Part shown: positions 11,519-20,622 of the stretch, in pieces
Layout of the letters: every line of letters starts with the position of its first letter
Position numbering within the stretch: the stretch's first letter is position 1
NCBI RefSeq assembly: GCF_008807415.1
Contig: NZ_CP043626.1
Span: 3,844,001-3,908,000, forward strand
Source: Pseudomonas denitrificans (nom. rej.)
Lineage (GTDB): Bacteria > Pseudomonadota > Gammaproteobacteria > Pseudomonadales > Pseudomonadaceae
Direction of reading: 5' to 3'
Length of the DNA: 64,000 bases
The notes under the pieces: model-generated
Database searches by the model: none
What the model was told of the DNA's origin: nothing
What the model saw: only the letters and a program-made list of their open reading frames with translations
Position numbers and translations under genes: made by a program

Positions 11519-11558
11519 CCCGAAGCCCCCGCGATACGCTCATGTCGCAGGGGCTTTT
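11519..11558 (+). terminator. strong terminator with no plus-strand gene upstream
   Basis: AGCCCCCGCGA and TCGCAGGGGCT form a stem around a short loop, followed by six T, reading left to right. The nearest upstream plus-strand gene is dauR, 1.7 kb away, with a convergent gene between. It may close a small RNA made from about 11,330-11,520, or be a relic. No clear promoter is visible. Confidence 0.6.
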
Positions 11559-11601
11559 TTATGCCTGACTATTTTGGTGCCCAAGAAACCCGCGACCGAC
11601 C

Positions 11602-11648
11602 TGTAGGAGCGCGCCGTGCGCGCGATCGCGGGCATGGCCCGCTCCTAC
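11602..11648. repeat. family C palindrome near the 3' end of the nar-moaA operon
   Basis: GTAGGAGCGCGCC...GGGCATGGCCCGCTCCTAC forms an inverted pair of the REP-like family also seen at 9,949, 10,121 and 41,714. Confidence 0.7.
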
Positions 11649-11707
11649 GAGTGGGCGCTCGGAGTCGTTTATCCGCTCCGGGGGATGTTTAGGAACGCAA
11701 GGCAAGA

Positions 11708-11726
11708 GGCGGGCGCGAGGCCCGCC
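11708..11726 (-). terminator. possible terminator of the nar-moaA operon
   Basis: GGCGGGC / GCCCGCC with a five-base loop lies just after the moaA stop. On the minus strand it is followed by CTCTTGCCTT, a weak T-rich tail. Confidence 0.45.
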
Positions 11727-11740
11727 GAGGGAGGTCGGTT

Positions 11741-12727
11741 TCAGCCGCCACTGAGGTTCATGAAGCGCAGCACCTGCACATCGCCGACGGTGAATTCGTG
11801 GCGCGCCGGCTTGCGCTGCAGGGCGCCGCGCAGGGCTTCGAGGATGGGTTCGTCGTGCAGCGGATGGCGGCGCAGCAGCCCGCGCAGGTCCAGGGAATTC
11901 TCGTGGCCCAGGCACAGCAGCAGCCGGCCTTCGGCAGTCAGGCGCAGGCGATTGCAGGTGGAGCAGAAGTTGTGCGAGTGCGGCGAAATGAAGCCGATGC
12001 GCGTGCCCGGATGCTGCGCCAGGCGCACGTAGCGCGCCGGACCGCCACTGTGTTCGGCGCTATCCAGCAGCTCGTGCTGCTCGGCGATCAGCGCGCGGAC
12101 CTCGTCGCTGGAGCAGAAGCTCTCCTCGCGCTCGCGGCCGACCTGGCCCAGCGGCATCTCCTCGATGAAGCTGATGTCCAGCCCGTGGGCGATGGCGTAA
12201 TCCACCAGCGCCGGCACTTCGTCGGCGTTGCGCCCCTTCATCACCACGCAGTTCAGCTTGATGTGCTCGAACCCGGCTTGCTGGGCGGCGTCGATGCCAC
12301 GCAGCACCTGCTCCAGGCGCCCGGTGCGGGTGATGGCGGCGAAGCGTTGCGCATCGAGGGTATCGAGACTGATGTTCAGGCGGGTCAGGCCGGCAGCATG
12401 CAGATCACCGGCCAGTTTGCTGAGCTGCGAGCCGTTGCTGGTCATGCACAGTTCGCGCAGGCCGGGCAACGCCGCGAGGCGTTCACAGAGATGGACGATG
12501 CCGGGGCGCACCAGCGGTTCGCCGCCGGTGAGGCGCAGCTTCTTCACGCCGCGCTCGACGAAGAGGCGCGCTACCCGTTCGATCTCTTCCAGGGTGAGCA
12601 CCTGCTGACGCGGCAGGAAGCGCATGTTCTCCGACATGCAGTAGACGCAGCGAAAGTCGCAGCGGTCGGTTACGGACAGGCGCAGGTAGTCGATCTTGCG
12701 ACCCTGGCCGTCGATCCATTCGGACAT
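11741..12727 (-). CDS. moaA: GTP 3',8-cyclase MoaA (molybdenum cofactor biosynthesis)
   Basis: A 328-aa radical-SAM enzyme that converts GTP to the cyclised precursor of cyclic pyranopterin, with MoaC doing the second half. The N-terminal radical-SAM cluster CDFRCVYC is at residues 23-30, followed by LTGGEPLVR. The C-terminal substrate cluster is [10 protein letters not shown] plus a later Cys (LLCLG). It ends in Gly-Gly, as active MoaA proteins do. A good ribosome-binding site (GGAG) precedes the ATG. It is the last gene of the nar operon, so cofactor supply follows nitrate reductase expression. The P. aeruginosa counterpart is moaA1. Confidence 0.93.
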   Translation of the reverse strand: MSEWIDGQGRKIDYLRLSVTDRCDFRCVYCMSENMRFLPRQQVLTLEEIERVARLFVERGVKKLRLTGGEPLVRPGIVHLCERLAALPGLRELCMTSNGSQLSKLAGDLHAAGLTRLNISLDTLDAQRFAAITRTGRLEQVLRGIDAAQQAGFEHIKLNCVVMKGRNADEVPALVDYAIAHGLDISFIEEMPLGQVGREREESFCSSDEVRALIAEQHELLDSAEHSGGPARYVRLAQHPGTRIGFISPHSHNFCSTCNRLRLTAEGRLLLCLGHENSLDLRGLLRRHPLHDEPILEALRGALQRKPARHEFTVGDVQVLRFMNLSGG

Positions 12728-12792
12728 GGTGTTTCACTCCGGCCGGCCTTCACTATCCACGGTGAAAGCCGAAATTCATGGCCGTTCCCGAA

Positions 12793-12832
12793 GCCCCTCT
12801 CTCCTCTGGGGGAGGAATTGGGAGAGAGGGGC
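12793..12832. repeat. family D pyrimidine/purine hairpin between the PPIase gene and moaA
   Basis: GCCCCTCTCTCC pairs perfectly with GGAGAGAGGGGC across a 16-base loop. Related hairpins lie at 13,693-13,714 and 54,366-54,386. Confidence 0.7.
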
Positions 12833-12843
12833 CCGGAACCGGT

Positions 12844-13662
12844 TCACTGCACCAGCGGCGACTCCGCCCCGTCGAAGACGAAGCCGTCGATCTGCGCTTC
12901 GCCGGCCAGCACGCTGATGTACTGGCTGACCGCGCGCTGCAGCACCTGGGCGCGCAGGTAGGCGGCGATGCGCGGACGCGCCTGCGCGAAGTCCAGCGGC
13001 TCGCCGCCATCGCGCTCGATCAGCTCGACCACGTGCAGGCCGTAGCGGCTTTCCAGCGGATGACCGAGCAGGCCGGGTTGCTGTTGCAGCAGGCGTTTCT
13101 CGAACTCGGGGACGGTCTGTCCCGGTTCGATCCAGCCCAGGTCACCGCCGTCGTCCTTGGACGGGCAGTCGGAGAAGCGCATCGCCTTCTCAGCGAAACG
13201 CTCGGGGTGTTCACGCAGTTCGGCCAGCAGCTCCTCGGCCTGTTCGCGGGCCTTGGCGCGGCCTTCCAGGTCGTCCGGCGCGCAGCCCAGCAGCACATGG
13301 CGCAGGCGCATGCGCCAGGGCGCGGTCAGGCGGGTGGGGTTGGCTTCGTACCATTGGCGGCAGCTGGCCTCGTCGGCTTCGGGCACGCCGACTTCACGGT
13401 CGATCAGGGCGCGGATGCGCGCTTCTTCCGGGGCCTCGCCCTCTTCCGCGTCGGCCGCCAGACCCAGCGCGTCGGCGCGCTGCACCAGCAGCTGGCGAAC
13501 CACCAGCGCACGGCAGGCGGAGTACAGCGCCTCGGCGTGGCTGGACGCGGGATGGTATTGCAGCTCGCGGGCCAGTTCGTCCTCGGCGATGGCAACGCCG
13601 TTGACGGAGATGGCAGGCAGGTCGACGTGTTCGACCTTGGCTTCGTAGTGGGAGCAACTCAT
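12844..13662 (-). CDS. peptidyl-prolyl cis-trans isomerase, parvulin (PpiC) type, of the nar operon
   Basis: A 272-aa protein with a C-terminal parvulin domain (residues about 125-225: RLRHVLLGC, FAEKAMRFSDCPSKDDGGDLGWIEPGQTVPEFE, LESRYGLHVVELIE). The N-terminal part is an SurA-like chaperone segment. There is no signal peptide, so it is probably cytoplasmic, where it may help fold or mature NarGH. The start has an ideal GGAGGT ribosome-binding site. It lies between narI and moaA, as PA3871 does in P. aeruginosa. The role in nitrate reductase assembly is inferred from position. Confidence 0.88.
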   Translation of the reverse strand: MSCSHYEAKVEHVDLPAISVNGVAIAEDELARELQYHPASSHAEALYSACRALVVRQLLVQRADALGLAADAEEGEAPEEARIRALIDREVGVPEADEASCRQWYEANPTRLTAPWRMRLRHVLLGCAPDDLEGRAKAREQAEELLAELREHPERFAEKAMRFSDCPSKDDGGDLGWIEPGQTVPEFEKRLLQQQPGLLGHPLESRYGLHVVELIERDGGEPLDFAQARPRIAAYLRAQVLQRAVSQYISVLAGEAQIDGFVFDGAESPLVQ

Positions 13663-13692
13663 TTCGCTTACCTCCGGTAACCCTCTCCCCTG

Positions 13693-13714
13693 CCCTCTCC
13701 CTGAAGGGAGAGGG
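13693..13714. repeat. family D hairpin between narI and the PPIase gene
   Basis: CCCTCTCCCT and AGGGAGAGGG form a perfect 10-bp stem with a two-base spacer in the 103-base intercistronic gap. There is no T tract in the direction of transcription. Confidence 0.7.
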
Positions 13715-13765
13715 GGAAGAGCTTCAGGTGGGGCGGACGGCGCGCCAGCGCCATCCGCCGCTTCA

Positions 13766-14452
13766 TCACGCTGCGCGACGCTTGGTGCGGACCACCTGGT
13801 AGCGGCGGCCGAAGTACCACACCGGGGCGCTGACGATGTGCACCAGACGGGTGAAGGGGAACAGCACGAACAGGGTCAGGCCGAGGGTCACGTGCAGCTT
13901 GTAGACCAGCGAGACCGGCGCGATCGCTTCGGCGGCGGCCAGCGGCTGGAAGGTGACGATGGACTGTGCCCAGTTGGCCAGCATGACCATCACCGAACCA
14001 TCCAGGTGATGGGTGGAGGCGACGATGGTGGACAGGCCGAGGATCAGCTGGACATAGAGCACCAGCAGGATCATCAGGTCCGACGCGTTGCCGGTGGCGC
14101 GTACACGGTCATTGGTCAGGCGGCGCAGGATCAGGCCGGTCAGGCCGATGAAGCAGAGGATGCCGAAAAAGCCGCCGGAAACCATCGCCAGCAGTTGCTT
14201 CTGCTCGGTGCTGATCAGGTGCTCGTAGACCGAGTGCGGGGTCAGCAGGCCAACGAAGTGACCGGCGAGGATGAACAGCACACCGACGTGGAACAGGTTG
14301 CTGTAAACGCGCATGCCCTTCTTGCTCAGCATCTGGCTGGAGCCGGCTTTCCAGGTGTACTGCGAGAGGTCGAAGCGCGCCCAGCTGCCGATCAGGCAGA
14401 TAGCGAGCGCGACGTAGGGATAGATCCCGAACGCTAGAAGATCGAGGGACAT
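13766..14452 (-). CDS. narI: respiratory nitrate reductase gamma subunit NarI (cytochrome b)
   Basis: A 228-aa integral membrane di-heme cytochrome b that takes electrons from quinol and passes them to NarH. Five membrane segments are visible (starting FGIYPYVALAICLIGSWARF, then FHVGVLFILAGHFVGLL, GGFFGILCFIGLTGLIL, LMILLVLYVQLILGLSTIV, KLHVTLGLTLFVLFPFTRLVH). Heme-ligand histidines lie in the HVGVLF/GHFVGL and KLHVTL/RLVHI segments. The ATG at 14,452 has AAGGAG upstream and lies two bases after the narJ stop, so the two are coupled. Confidence 0.94.
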   Translation of the reverse strand: MSLDLLAFGIYPYVALAICLIGSWARFDLSQYTWKAGSSQMLSKKGMRVYSNLFHVGVLFILAGHFVGLLTPHSVYEHLISTEQKQLLAMVSGGFFGILCFIGLTGLILRRLTNDRVRATGNASDLMILLVLYVQLILGLSTIVASTHHLDGSVMVMLANWAQSIVTFQPLAAAEAIAPVSLVYKLHVTLGLTLFVLFPFTRLVHIVSAPVWYFGRRYQVVRTKRRAA

Positions 14453-14454
14453 GT

Positions 14455-15195
14455 TCAGACTCCTTCTCTGGCCGCCCGGTACTGCATCTGCGGCACCGGC
14501 TGGGCGACCCACTGCATGGGTTGTTCTGCGGCGGAGGAAATCCGCCGGGCGCTGGTGGACGGGCAACCGACGGCGGGCTCGGTAAAGCTCACCGGGGTTT
14601 CCTCCCAGGCCTTGTCGATGGCTTCCAGGCTGTCGTCGCGCACTTCCTGCTCACGGTCGCGCTTGAGCGCGCCGAGGTCGGGCTGCTCGCCGGACAGCTC
14701 CAGCAGGCTGTTGAAGATCGCCGCGTAGCTGCTGCCGCGCTCTTCCAGGCGCAGGGCGATCAGCGCGAGGATGTGGGCGACTTCGGCGAGGCCCACACGG
14801 GCCGACTCGGCGTCCTGCAGGGCGAGGAACTCCAGGTACAGCGGCAGGTAGTCCGGCAGCTCGTTGACGTCGATGACCAGGCCCGCCTGGGTGTAGCGGT
14901 CCATCAGGTCGACCATCGCCTGGCCACGGTCACGACTTTCGCCGTGCACGTGTTCGAACAGCAGCAGGGAGACCGAGCGACCGCGCTCGAACAGCCCGTC
15001 GTAACGGGCCTGGACGTCGAGGATGTCGCCCTTGCACAGCTCGTTGAGCAGCGCGGCGAGGCCGTCGCGCTGCTTTTCCGAGAGGTCGCAGGTGCGGATC
15101 AGGGCATGCAGCGCCAGGCTTTCCTCGCGCAGTTCGACGCGCGGGTAATCCAGCATCAGCGCGCTGAGCTTGAGCAGTTGGCTATGAGTGTCCAT
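14455..15195 (-). CDS. narJ: nitrate reductase molybdenum cofactor assembly chaperone NarJ
   Basis: A 246-aa member of the TorD/NarJ family. It binds apo-NarG and holds it until the molybdenum cofactor and iron-sulfur clusters are inserted; it is not part of the final enzyme. The all-helical family pattern is clear: LLKLSALMLDYPRVELRE at the N-terminus, VSLLLFEHVHGESRDRGQAMVDL, and ELPDYLPLYLEFLALQ. The C-terminal 45 residues are polar and variable. The start has AGGAG. The stop of narH lies only five bases upstream of this ATG. Confidence 0.94.
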   Translation of the reverse strand: MDTHSQLLKLSALMLDYPRVELREESLALHALIRTCDLSEKQRDGLAALLNELCKGDILDVQARYDGLFERGRSVSLLLFEHVHGESRDRGQAMVDLMDRYTQAGLVIDVNELPDYLPLYLEFLALQDAESARVGLAEVAHILALIALRLEERGSSYAAIFNSLLELSGEQPDLGALKRDREQEVRDDSLEAIDKAWEETPVSFTEPAVGCPSTSARRISSAAEQPMQWVAQPVPQMQYRAAREGV

Positions 15196-15200
15196 ATCGA

Positions 15201-16736
15201 TCACTCCTGTATCTGCACGGTCTGGATGACGTTGCGCTTGTCCACGGCCTTGCCGCCGAACAGGTTCACGCCGGAGTTGCTGGAGCAACCGTTGCCGAAG
15301 CTGAAGCCACAACCCGAACGCTCGGCGAAGGCATCCGACAGCGCTTCTTCACGGTGCGCAGTGGGGATGACGAAGCGGTCTTCGTAGTTGGCGATCGCCA
15401 GGTAGCGATACATCTCTTCCACCTGGTTCACGGTCAGGCCGACCTTCTTCAGCACTTCCAGGTCCTGCTTGCCTTCCACGTGCTCGGAGCGCTTGTAGGC
15501 ACGCATGGCCAGCAGGCGCTTGAGGGCCAGCAGCACCGGGGCGGTGTCGCCAGCGGTCAGCAGGTTGGCCAGGTACTGCACGGGAATGCGCAGGGACTCG
15601 ACGTCCGGGATCACGCCATCGTTGCCGATGTGGCCTTCGGAGGCGGCGTTCTGGATCGGCGACAGCGGCGGCACGTACCAGACCATCGGCAGCGTGCGGT
15701 ATTCCGGGTGCAGCGGCAGGGCCAGCTTCCAGTCCATGGCCAGCTTGTACACCGGCGATTTCTGTGCGGACTCGATGACGCTGTCCGGTACGCCGTCCTT
15801 GCGGGCCTGCTCGATCACTTTCGGGTCGAACGGATCGAGGAAGATCTCCAGCTGCTTCTGGTACAGCTCGCGCTCGTTCTCGCAGGTGGCCACTTCGTGG
15901 ATGCGGTCGGCGTCATACAGCAGCACGCCGAGGTAGCGGATGCGGCCCACGCAGGTTTCCGAGCAGACGGTCGGCTGGCCGGCCTCGATGCGCGGGTAGC
16001 AGAAGATGCACTTCTCGGATTTGCCGCTCTTCCAGTTGAAGTAGATCTTCTTGTACGGGCAGCCGCTGATGCACATGCGCCAGCCGCGGCACTTGTCCTG
16101 GTCGATCAGGACGATGCCGTCTTCCTCGCGCTTGTAGATCGCACCGCTCGGGCAGGAGGCCACGCACGCCGGGTTCAGGCAGTGCTCGCACAGACGCGGC
16201 AGGTACATCATGAAGGTGTTTTCGTACTCACCGTAGATGTCCGCCTGGACCTGGTCGAAGTTCTTGTCCTTGCGGCGCTTGGCGAACTCGGTACCGAGGA
16301 TTTCCTCCCAGTTGGGGCCCCACTCGATCTTCTGCATGCGCTGGCCGGAAACCAGCGAGCGCGGACGGGCGACCGGCTGGTGCTGGGCCTTGGGCGCGGT
16401 GTGCAGGTGCTGGTAGTCGAAGTCGAAGGGCTCGTAGTAGTCATCGATCTCCGGCAGGTCCGGGTTGGCGAAGATGTTCGCCAGCACGCGGAACTTGCCG
16501 CCGATGCGCGGAACGATGGAGCCGTCGGCGTTACGCTTCCAGCCGCCCTTCCACTTCTCCTGGTTCTCCCACTCTTTCGGGTAACCGATGCCGGGCTTGG
16601 TTTCGACGTTGTTGAACCAGGCGTACTCGACGCCTTCGCGGCTGGTCCAGACGTTCTTGCAGGTGATGGAGCAGGTGTGGCAACCGATGCATTTGTCGAG
16701 GTTCAGCACCATGCCGACTTGCGAACGAATTTTCAT
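15201..16736 (-). CDS. narH: respiratory nitrate reductase beta subunit NarH (iron-sulfur)
   Basis: A 511-aa electron-transfer subunit carrying three [4Fe-4S] and one [3Fe-4S] cluster. The first Cys group is CIGCHTCSITCKNVW near residue 16. The others are CEHCLNPACVASCPSGAI, CRGWRMCISGCPYKKIY and CIFCYPRIEAGQPTVCSETC. The Trp in CRGWRMC replaces a cluster Cys, which is the usual NarH feature that makes the [3Fe-4S] site. I start at the ATG giving MKIRSQVGMVLNLDKC; a longer frame would add five residues. The gap to narG is 11 bases. Confidence 0.95.
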   Translation of the reverse strand: MKIRSQVGMVLNLDKCIGCHTCSITCKNVWTSREGVEYAWFNNVETKPGIGYPKEWENQEKWKGGWKRNADGSIVPRIGGKFRVLANIFANPDLPEIDDYYEPFDFDYQHLHTAPKAQHQPVARPRSLVSGQRMQKIEWGPNWEEILGTEFAKRRKDKNFDQVQADIYGEYENTFMMYLPRLCEHCLNPACVASCPSGAIYKREEDGIVLIDQDKCRGWRMCISGCPYKKIYFNWKSGKSEKCIFCYPRIEAGQPTVCSETCVGRIRYLGVLLYDADRIHEVATCENERELYQKQLEIFLDPFDPKVIEQARKDGVPDSVIESAQKSPVYKLAMDWKLALPLHPEYRTLPMVWYVPPLSPIQNAASEGHIGNDGVIPDVESLRIPVQYLANLLTAGDTAPVLLALKRLLAMRAYKRSEHVEGKQDLEVLKKVGLTVNQVEEMYRYLAIANYEDRFVIPTAHREEALSDAFAERSGCGFSFGNGCSSNSGVNLFGGKAVDKRNVIQTVQIQE

Positions 16737-16747
16737 GGCAGTAATCC

Positions 16748-19700
16748 TCAAATGTCCTGGGGCAGCGGTTGCGGCAGAGCGTCACCGCCCAGTCCGCCCT
16801 GCTCCGGCTCGTCGAGCCAGTCGACCTTGTTCATCTTGCGCACCACGACGAACTCGTCGCGGTTGCAGCCGACGGTGCCGTAGTAGTTGAAGCCCCACGC
16901 CTGCTGGGCGTAGCCGCCGATCATGTGGGTGGGCTTGAGGACCACGCGGGTCACCGAGTTGTGGTGGCCGCCGCGGGTGCCGGTGGTTTCGCTGCCCGGC
17001 AGGTTCACGATGCGTTCCTGGGCGTGGTACATCATCACCATGCCGTCCTTCACGCGCTGGCTGACCACGGCGCGGCAGGTCGCGGCACCGTTGGCGTTGA
17101 AGACCTCGACCCAGTCGTTGTCCTCGATGCCTACGCTTTTCGCGTCGTGCTCGCTCATCCAGATGATCGGGCCACCACGCGACAGGGTGAGCATCAGCAG
17201 GTTGTCGCTGTAGGTGGAGTGGATGCCCCACTTCTGGTGCGGGGTGATCCAGTTCAGGGTGATCTCGGCGTGGCCGTTGGGCTTCTTGTTGAACAGCTTG
17301 TCGGTGCTGCGGGTGTTGACCGGCGGCCGGTAGCTGACGAAGCCTTCGCCGAAGGCCTGCATCCAGGGGTGATCCTGGTAGAACTGCTGGCGACCGGTGA
17401 TGGTGCGCCACGGGATCATTTCGTGGACGTTGGTGTAGCCGGCGTTGTAGCTCACGTGCTCATCTTCCAGGCCCGACCAGGTGGGGCTGGAGATGATCTT
17501 GCGCGGCTGCGCCTGGACATCGCGGAAGCGGATCTTCTCTTCTTCCTTGGGCAGCGCCAGGTGGGCGTGCTCGCGGCCGGTGAAGACCGACAGGGCTTCC
17601 CAGGCCTTCACCGCGACCTGGCCGTTGGTTTCCGGCGCCAGGGCGAGAATCACCTCGGCGGCGTCGATGGCGCTCTCGATGCGCGGACGGCCTTCGCTGA
17701 TGCCGGTCTCGGTGACCTTGTGGTTCAGCTCGCCAAGCAGCTTGATTTCCTTGTCGGTGTTCCAGCCGATGCCCTTGCCGCCGTTGCCGAGCTTGTCCAG
17801 CAGCGGGCCGAGGGAGGTGAACTTCTTGTAGGTGTTGGGGTAGTCACGCTCGACCACGTGCAGGGTCGGCATGGTGCGGCCGGGAACCGGTTCGCACTCG
17901 CCCTTCTTCCAGTCGCTGCCGCCGAACGGCTGCGCGAGTTCGTTGGCGGTGTCGTGCAGCAGCGGCACGGTCACCAGGTCCTTCTCCACGCCCAGGTGGC
18001 CGACAGAAACCTCGGAGAACTTCTTGGCAATCGCCTTGTAGATCTCCCAGTCGCTCTTGGCTTCCCAGGCCGGGTCGGTGGCGGCCGACAGCGGGTGGAT
18101 GAAGGGGTGCATGTCGGAGGTGTTGAGGTCGTCCTTCTCGTACCAGGTCGCGGTCGGCAGGACGATGTCCGAGTACATGCAGGTGGAGGACATGCGGAAG
18201 TCCAGGGTGGTGACCAGGTCCAGCTTGCCTTCGGCGCCTTCGTCGACCCAGTCGACTTCGCCCGGGCAGGGACCGCCGTCCTTGCCGAGGTCGGCGTTCA
18301 TCACGCCGTTCTTCGCGCCCAGCAGGTACTTGAGCATGTACTCGTGGCCCTTGCCCGAGGAGCCGAGCAGGTTGGAGCGCCAGATGAACATGTTGCGCGG
18401 GAAGTTCTGCGGATCGTCCGGCTGTTCGCTGGCCACGCGCAGGTTGCCGGCCTTGAGTTCGCGGACGACGTAGTCCTGCACCGGGATGCCGGCGCGTTCG
18501 GCGTCAGCGGCGATGTGCAGCGGGTTGCGGTTGAGTTGCGGGGCGGACGGCAGCCAGCCCATGCGCTCGGCGCGGATGTTGTAGTCCAGCGCGTGCTCGG
18601 GGAACTGCTTGGTGTCGGCCAGCGGCGAGAGCACCTCGTGCATCGAGATCTTCTCGTGGCGCCACTGCGAGCTGTGCAGGTAGAAGAAGCTGGTGCCGTT
18701 CATCTGGCGCGGCGGGCGGCTCCAGTCGGTGCCGAAGGCCAGCGGGACCCAGCCGGTCTGCGGACGGAGTTTCTCCTGACCCACGTAGTGCGCCCAGCCG
18801 CCACCGCTCTGGCCGATGCAGCCGCACATCATCAGCATGTTGATGACCGCGCGGTAGTTCATGTCCATGTGGTACCAGTGGTTCATCGCCGCACCGATGA
18901 TGACCATGGCCTTGCCGTGGGTCTTGTCGGCGCTGTCGGCGAACTCGCGCGCCACCTGGATGGCGCGGGCAGCCGGAACACCGGTGATGCGGGCCTGCCA
19001 GGCCGGGGTGTAGGGCACGTCGGCGTCGGTGTAGGAGGCGGCGACGTTGCGGCCACCCAGGCCACGGTCGACGCTGTAGTTGGCCATCTGCAGGTCGTAC
19101 ACGGTGGCGACGCGCAGGGTCTGGCCCTCGGCACCGGTCACTTCGCGGAAGGGTACGCGGCGCACCAGCACCTCGTCGTTTTCCACGCCCTTGAAGTGCG
19201 GGTGTTCCTGGCCGGCGAAATACGGGAAGCCCACGTCGCAGGCTTTTTCCGGGCCGTCGATGAGGGTCAGGGCCAGACGGGTTTCACGCTTCTCACCGCC
19301 TTCGGTTTCCTCGATGTTCCACTTGCCCGACTCGCCCCAGCGATAGCCGATGGCGCCGGTGGGCGAAACCAGCTCGCCGGAGATTTCGTCCAGGCCGATG
19401 GTCTTCCACTCGGGGTTGTTGTCCTGGCCGAGGTTGTTCGCCAGGTCCGCCGCGCGCAGGTAGCGGGTCGGCTTGAGTACGCCGCCTTCGTGCGGTTCGA
19501 GCAGCACCAGCATCGGCATGTCGGTGTACTGGCGGCAGTAGTCGACGAAGTAGGCGCTGGGTTTCTCGAGGTGGAATTCCTTGAGGATGACGTGACCAAA
19601 AGCCATGCCCAGTGCAGCGTCAGTACCCTGCTTGGGGTTGAGCCAGAGGTCGGTGAGCTTGGCCACTTCGGAGTAGTCCGGGGTGACGGCCACGGTCTTG

Positions 19701-20527
19701 GTGCCCTTGTAGCGGACTTCGGTGAAGAAGTGCGCGTCGGGGGTGCGGGTCTGCGGGACGTTGGAGCCCCAGGCGATGATGTAGCTGGAGTTGTACCAGT
19801 CGGCCGACTCCGGCACGTCGGTCTGCTCGCCCCAGATTTGCGGGCTGGCCGGCGGCAGGTCGCAGTACCAGTCGTAGAAGGACAGGCACACGCCGCCAAT
19901 CAGCGACAGGTAGCGGGCGCCGGCGGCGTAGCTGACCATGGACATGGCCGGGATCGGCGAGAAGCCGACCACGCGGTCCGGGCCGTAGACCTTGGCGGTG
20001 TAGACGTTGGCCGCAGCGATGATCTCGGTGACTTCGCTCCAGCTCGAACGGATGAAACCGCCCAGACCGCGCTCGCTCTTGTAGCTCTTGGCCTTGGCCT
20101 TGTCCTCGACGATGCTGGCCCAGGCGTCCACCGGGTCGTTGTGGGTGGCGCGGGCTTCACGCCAGAGCTTGAGCAGCGGCTTGCGCACCTTGGGGTACTT
20201 CAGGCGGTTGGCGCTGTACATGTACCAGGAGTAGCTGGCGCCACGGGGGCAACCGCGCGGCTCGTGGTTGGGCAGGTCCGGGCGGGTACGCGGGTAGTCG
20301 GTCTGCTGGGTTTCCCAGGTGATCAGGCCATTCTTCACGTAGATCTTCCAGGAGCACGAGCCGGTGCAGTTCACCCCGTGGGTAGAGCGAACGATCTTGT
20401 CGTGCTGCCAACGCTGCCGGTAGCTGTTTTCCCAGGCACGGCTTTCGTTGGTGACCTCGCCATGACCATCGGCGAATTCACCCTGCTTCTTCTTGAAGAA
20501 TTGCAGGCGGTCGAGTAGGTAACTCAT
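16748..20527 (-). CDS. narG: respiratory nitrate reductase alpha subunit NarG
   Basis: A 1259-aa catalytic subunit that reduces nitrate to nitrite at a bis-MGD molybdenum centre on the cytoplasmic side. The N-terminus MSYLLDRLQFFKKKQGEF keeps the vestigial membrane-docking sequence of the NarG family. The proximal cluster motif HGVNCTGSCSWKIYVKNG follows. The segment around YNSSYIIAWGSNVPQTRTPDAHF contains the expected cofactor-binding Asn/Asp region. Length matches the family. The ATG at 20,527 has AGGAGATACAG upstream. It follows narK2 after 95 bases within the same operon. Confidence 0.96.
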   Translation of the reverse strand: MSYLLDRLQFFKKKQGEFADGHGEVTNESRAWENSYRQRWQHDKIVRSTHGVNCTGSCSWKIYVKNGLITWETQQTDYPRTRPDLPNHEPRGCPRGASYSWYMYSANRLKYPKVRKPLLKLWREARATHNDPVDAWASIVEDKAKAKSYKSERGLGGFIRSSWSEVTEIIAAANVYTAKVYGPDRVVGFSPIPAMSMVSYAAGARYLSLIGGVCLSFYDWYCDLPPASPQIWGEQTDVPESADWYNSSYIIAWGSNVPQTRTPDAHFFTEVRYKGTKTVAVTPDYSEVAKLTDLWLNPKQGTDAALGMAFGHVILKEFHLEKPSAYFVDYCRQYTDMPMLVLLEPHEGGVLKPTRYLRAADLANNLGQDNNPEWKTIGLDEISGELVSPTGAIGYRWGESGKWNIEETEGGEKRETRLALTLIDGPEKACDVGFPYFAGQEHPHFKGVENDEVLVRRVPFREVTGAEGQTLRVATVYDLQMANYSVDRGLGGRNVAASYTDADVPYTPAWQARITGVPAARAIQVAREFADSADKTHGKAMVIIGAAMNHWYHMDMNYRAVINMLMMCGCIGQSGGGWAHYVGQEKLRPQTGWVPLAFGTDWSRPPRQMNGTSFFYLHSSQWRHEKISMHEVLSPLADTKQFPEHALDYNIRAERMGWLPSAPQLNRNPLHIAADAERAGIPVQDYVVRELKAGNLRVASEQPDDPQNFPRNMFIWRSNLLGSSGKGHEYMLKYLLGAKNGVMNADLGKDGGPCPGEVDWVDEGAEGKLDLVTTLDFRMSSTCMYSDIVLPTATWYEKDDLNTSDMHPFIHPLSAATDPAWEAKSDWEIYKAIAKKFSEVSVGHLGVEKDLVTVPLLHDTANELAQPFGGSDWKKGECEPVPGRTMPTLHVVERDYPNTYKKFTSLGPLLDKLGNGGKGIGWNTDKEIKLLGELNHKVTETGISEGRPRIESAIDAAEVILALAPETNGQVAVKAWEALSVFTGREHAHLALPKEEEKIRFRDVQAQPRKIISSPTWSGLEDEHVSYNAGYTNVHEMIPWRTITGRQQFYQDHPWMQAFGEGFVSYRPPVNTRSTDKLFNKKPNGHAEITLNWITPHQKWGIHSTYSDNLLMLTLSRGGPIIWMSEHDAKSVGIEDNDWVEVFNANGAATCRAVVSQRVKDGMVMMYHAQERIVNLPGSETTGTRGGHHNSVTRVVLKPTHMIGGYAQQAWGFNYYGTVGCNRDEFVVVRKMNKVDWLDEPEQGGLGGDALPQPLPQDI

Positions 20528-20622
20528 CTGTATCTCCTCACCCGGTCTGCGCCGGGCGTTCAAACGCTAATCAAGCTCGCGGAACGGTTTGGCGGCGGGC
20601 GCAGGCGCGCCCGCCACGGCAA

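Noticed and set aside
11478..11606. A 42-codon frame MIYRSFHGYTFGRCPKPP... ending in TAG
   Set aside because: The nearest ribosome-binding-like sequence is 20 bases away, and the frame runs through a terminator stem and T tract; the codons do not look like those of neighbouring genes.
16769..20518. A 1249-codon open frame on the plus strand opposite narG
   Set aside because: It is a GC-bias shadow of narG: the composition is low-complexity Ala/Gly/Val/His/Arg, there are no domain motifs, and narG itself is unmistakable.
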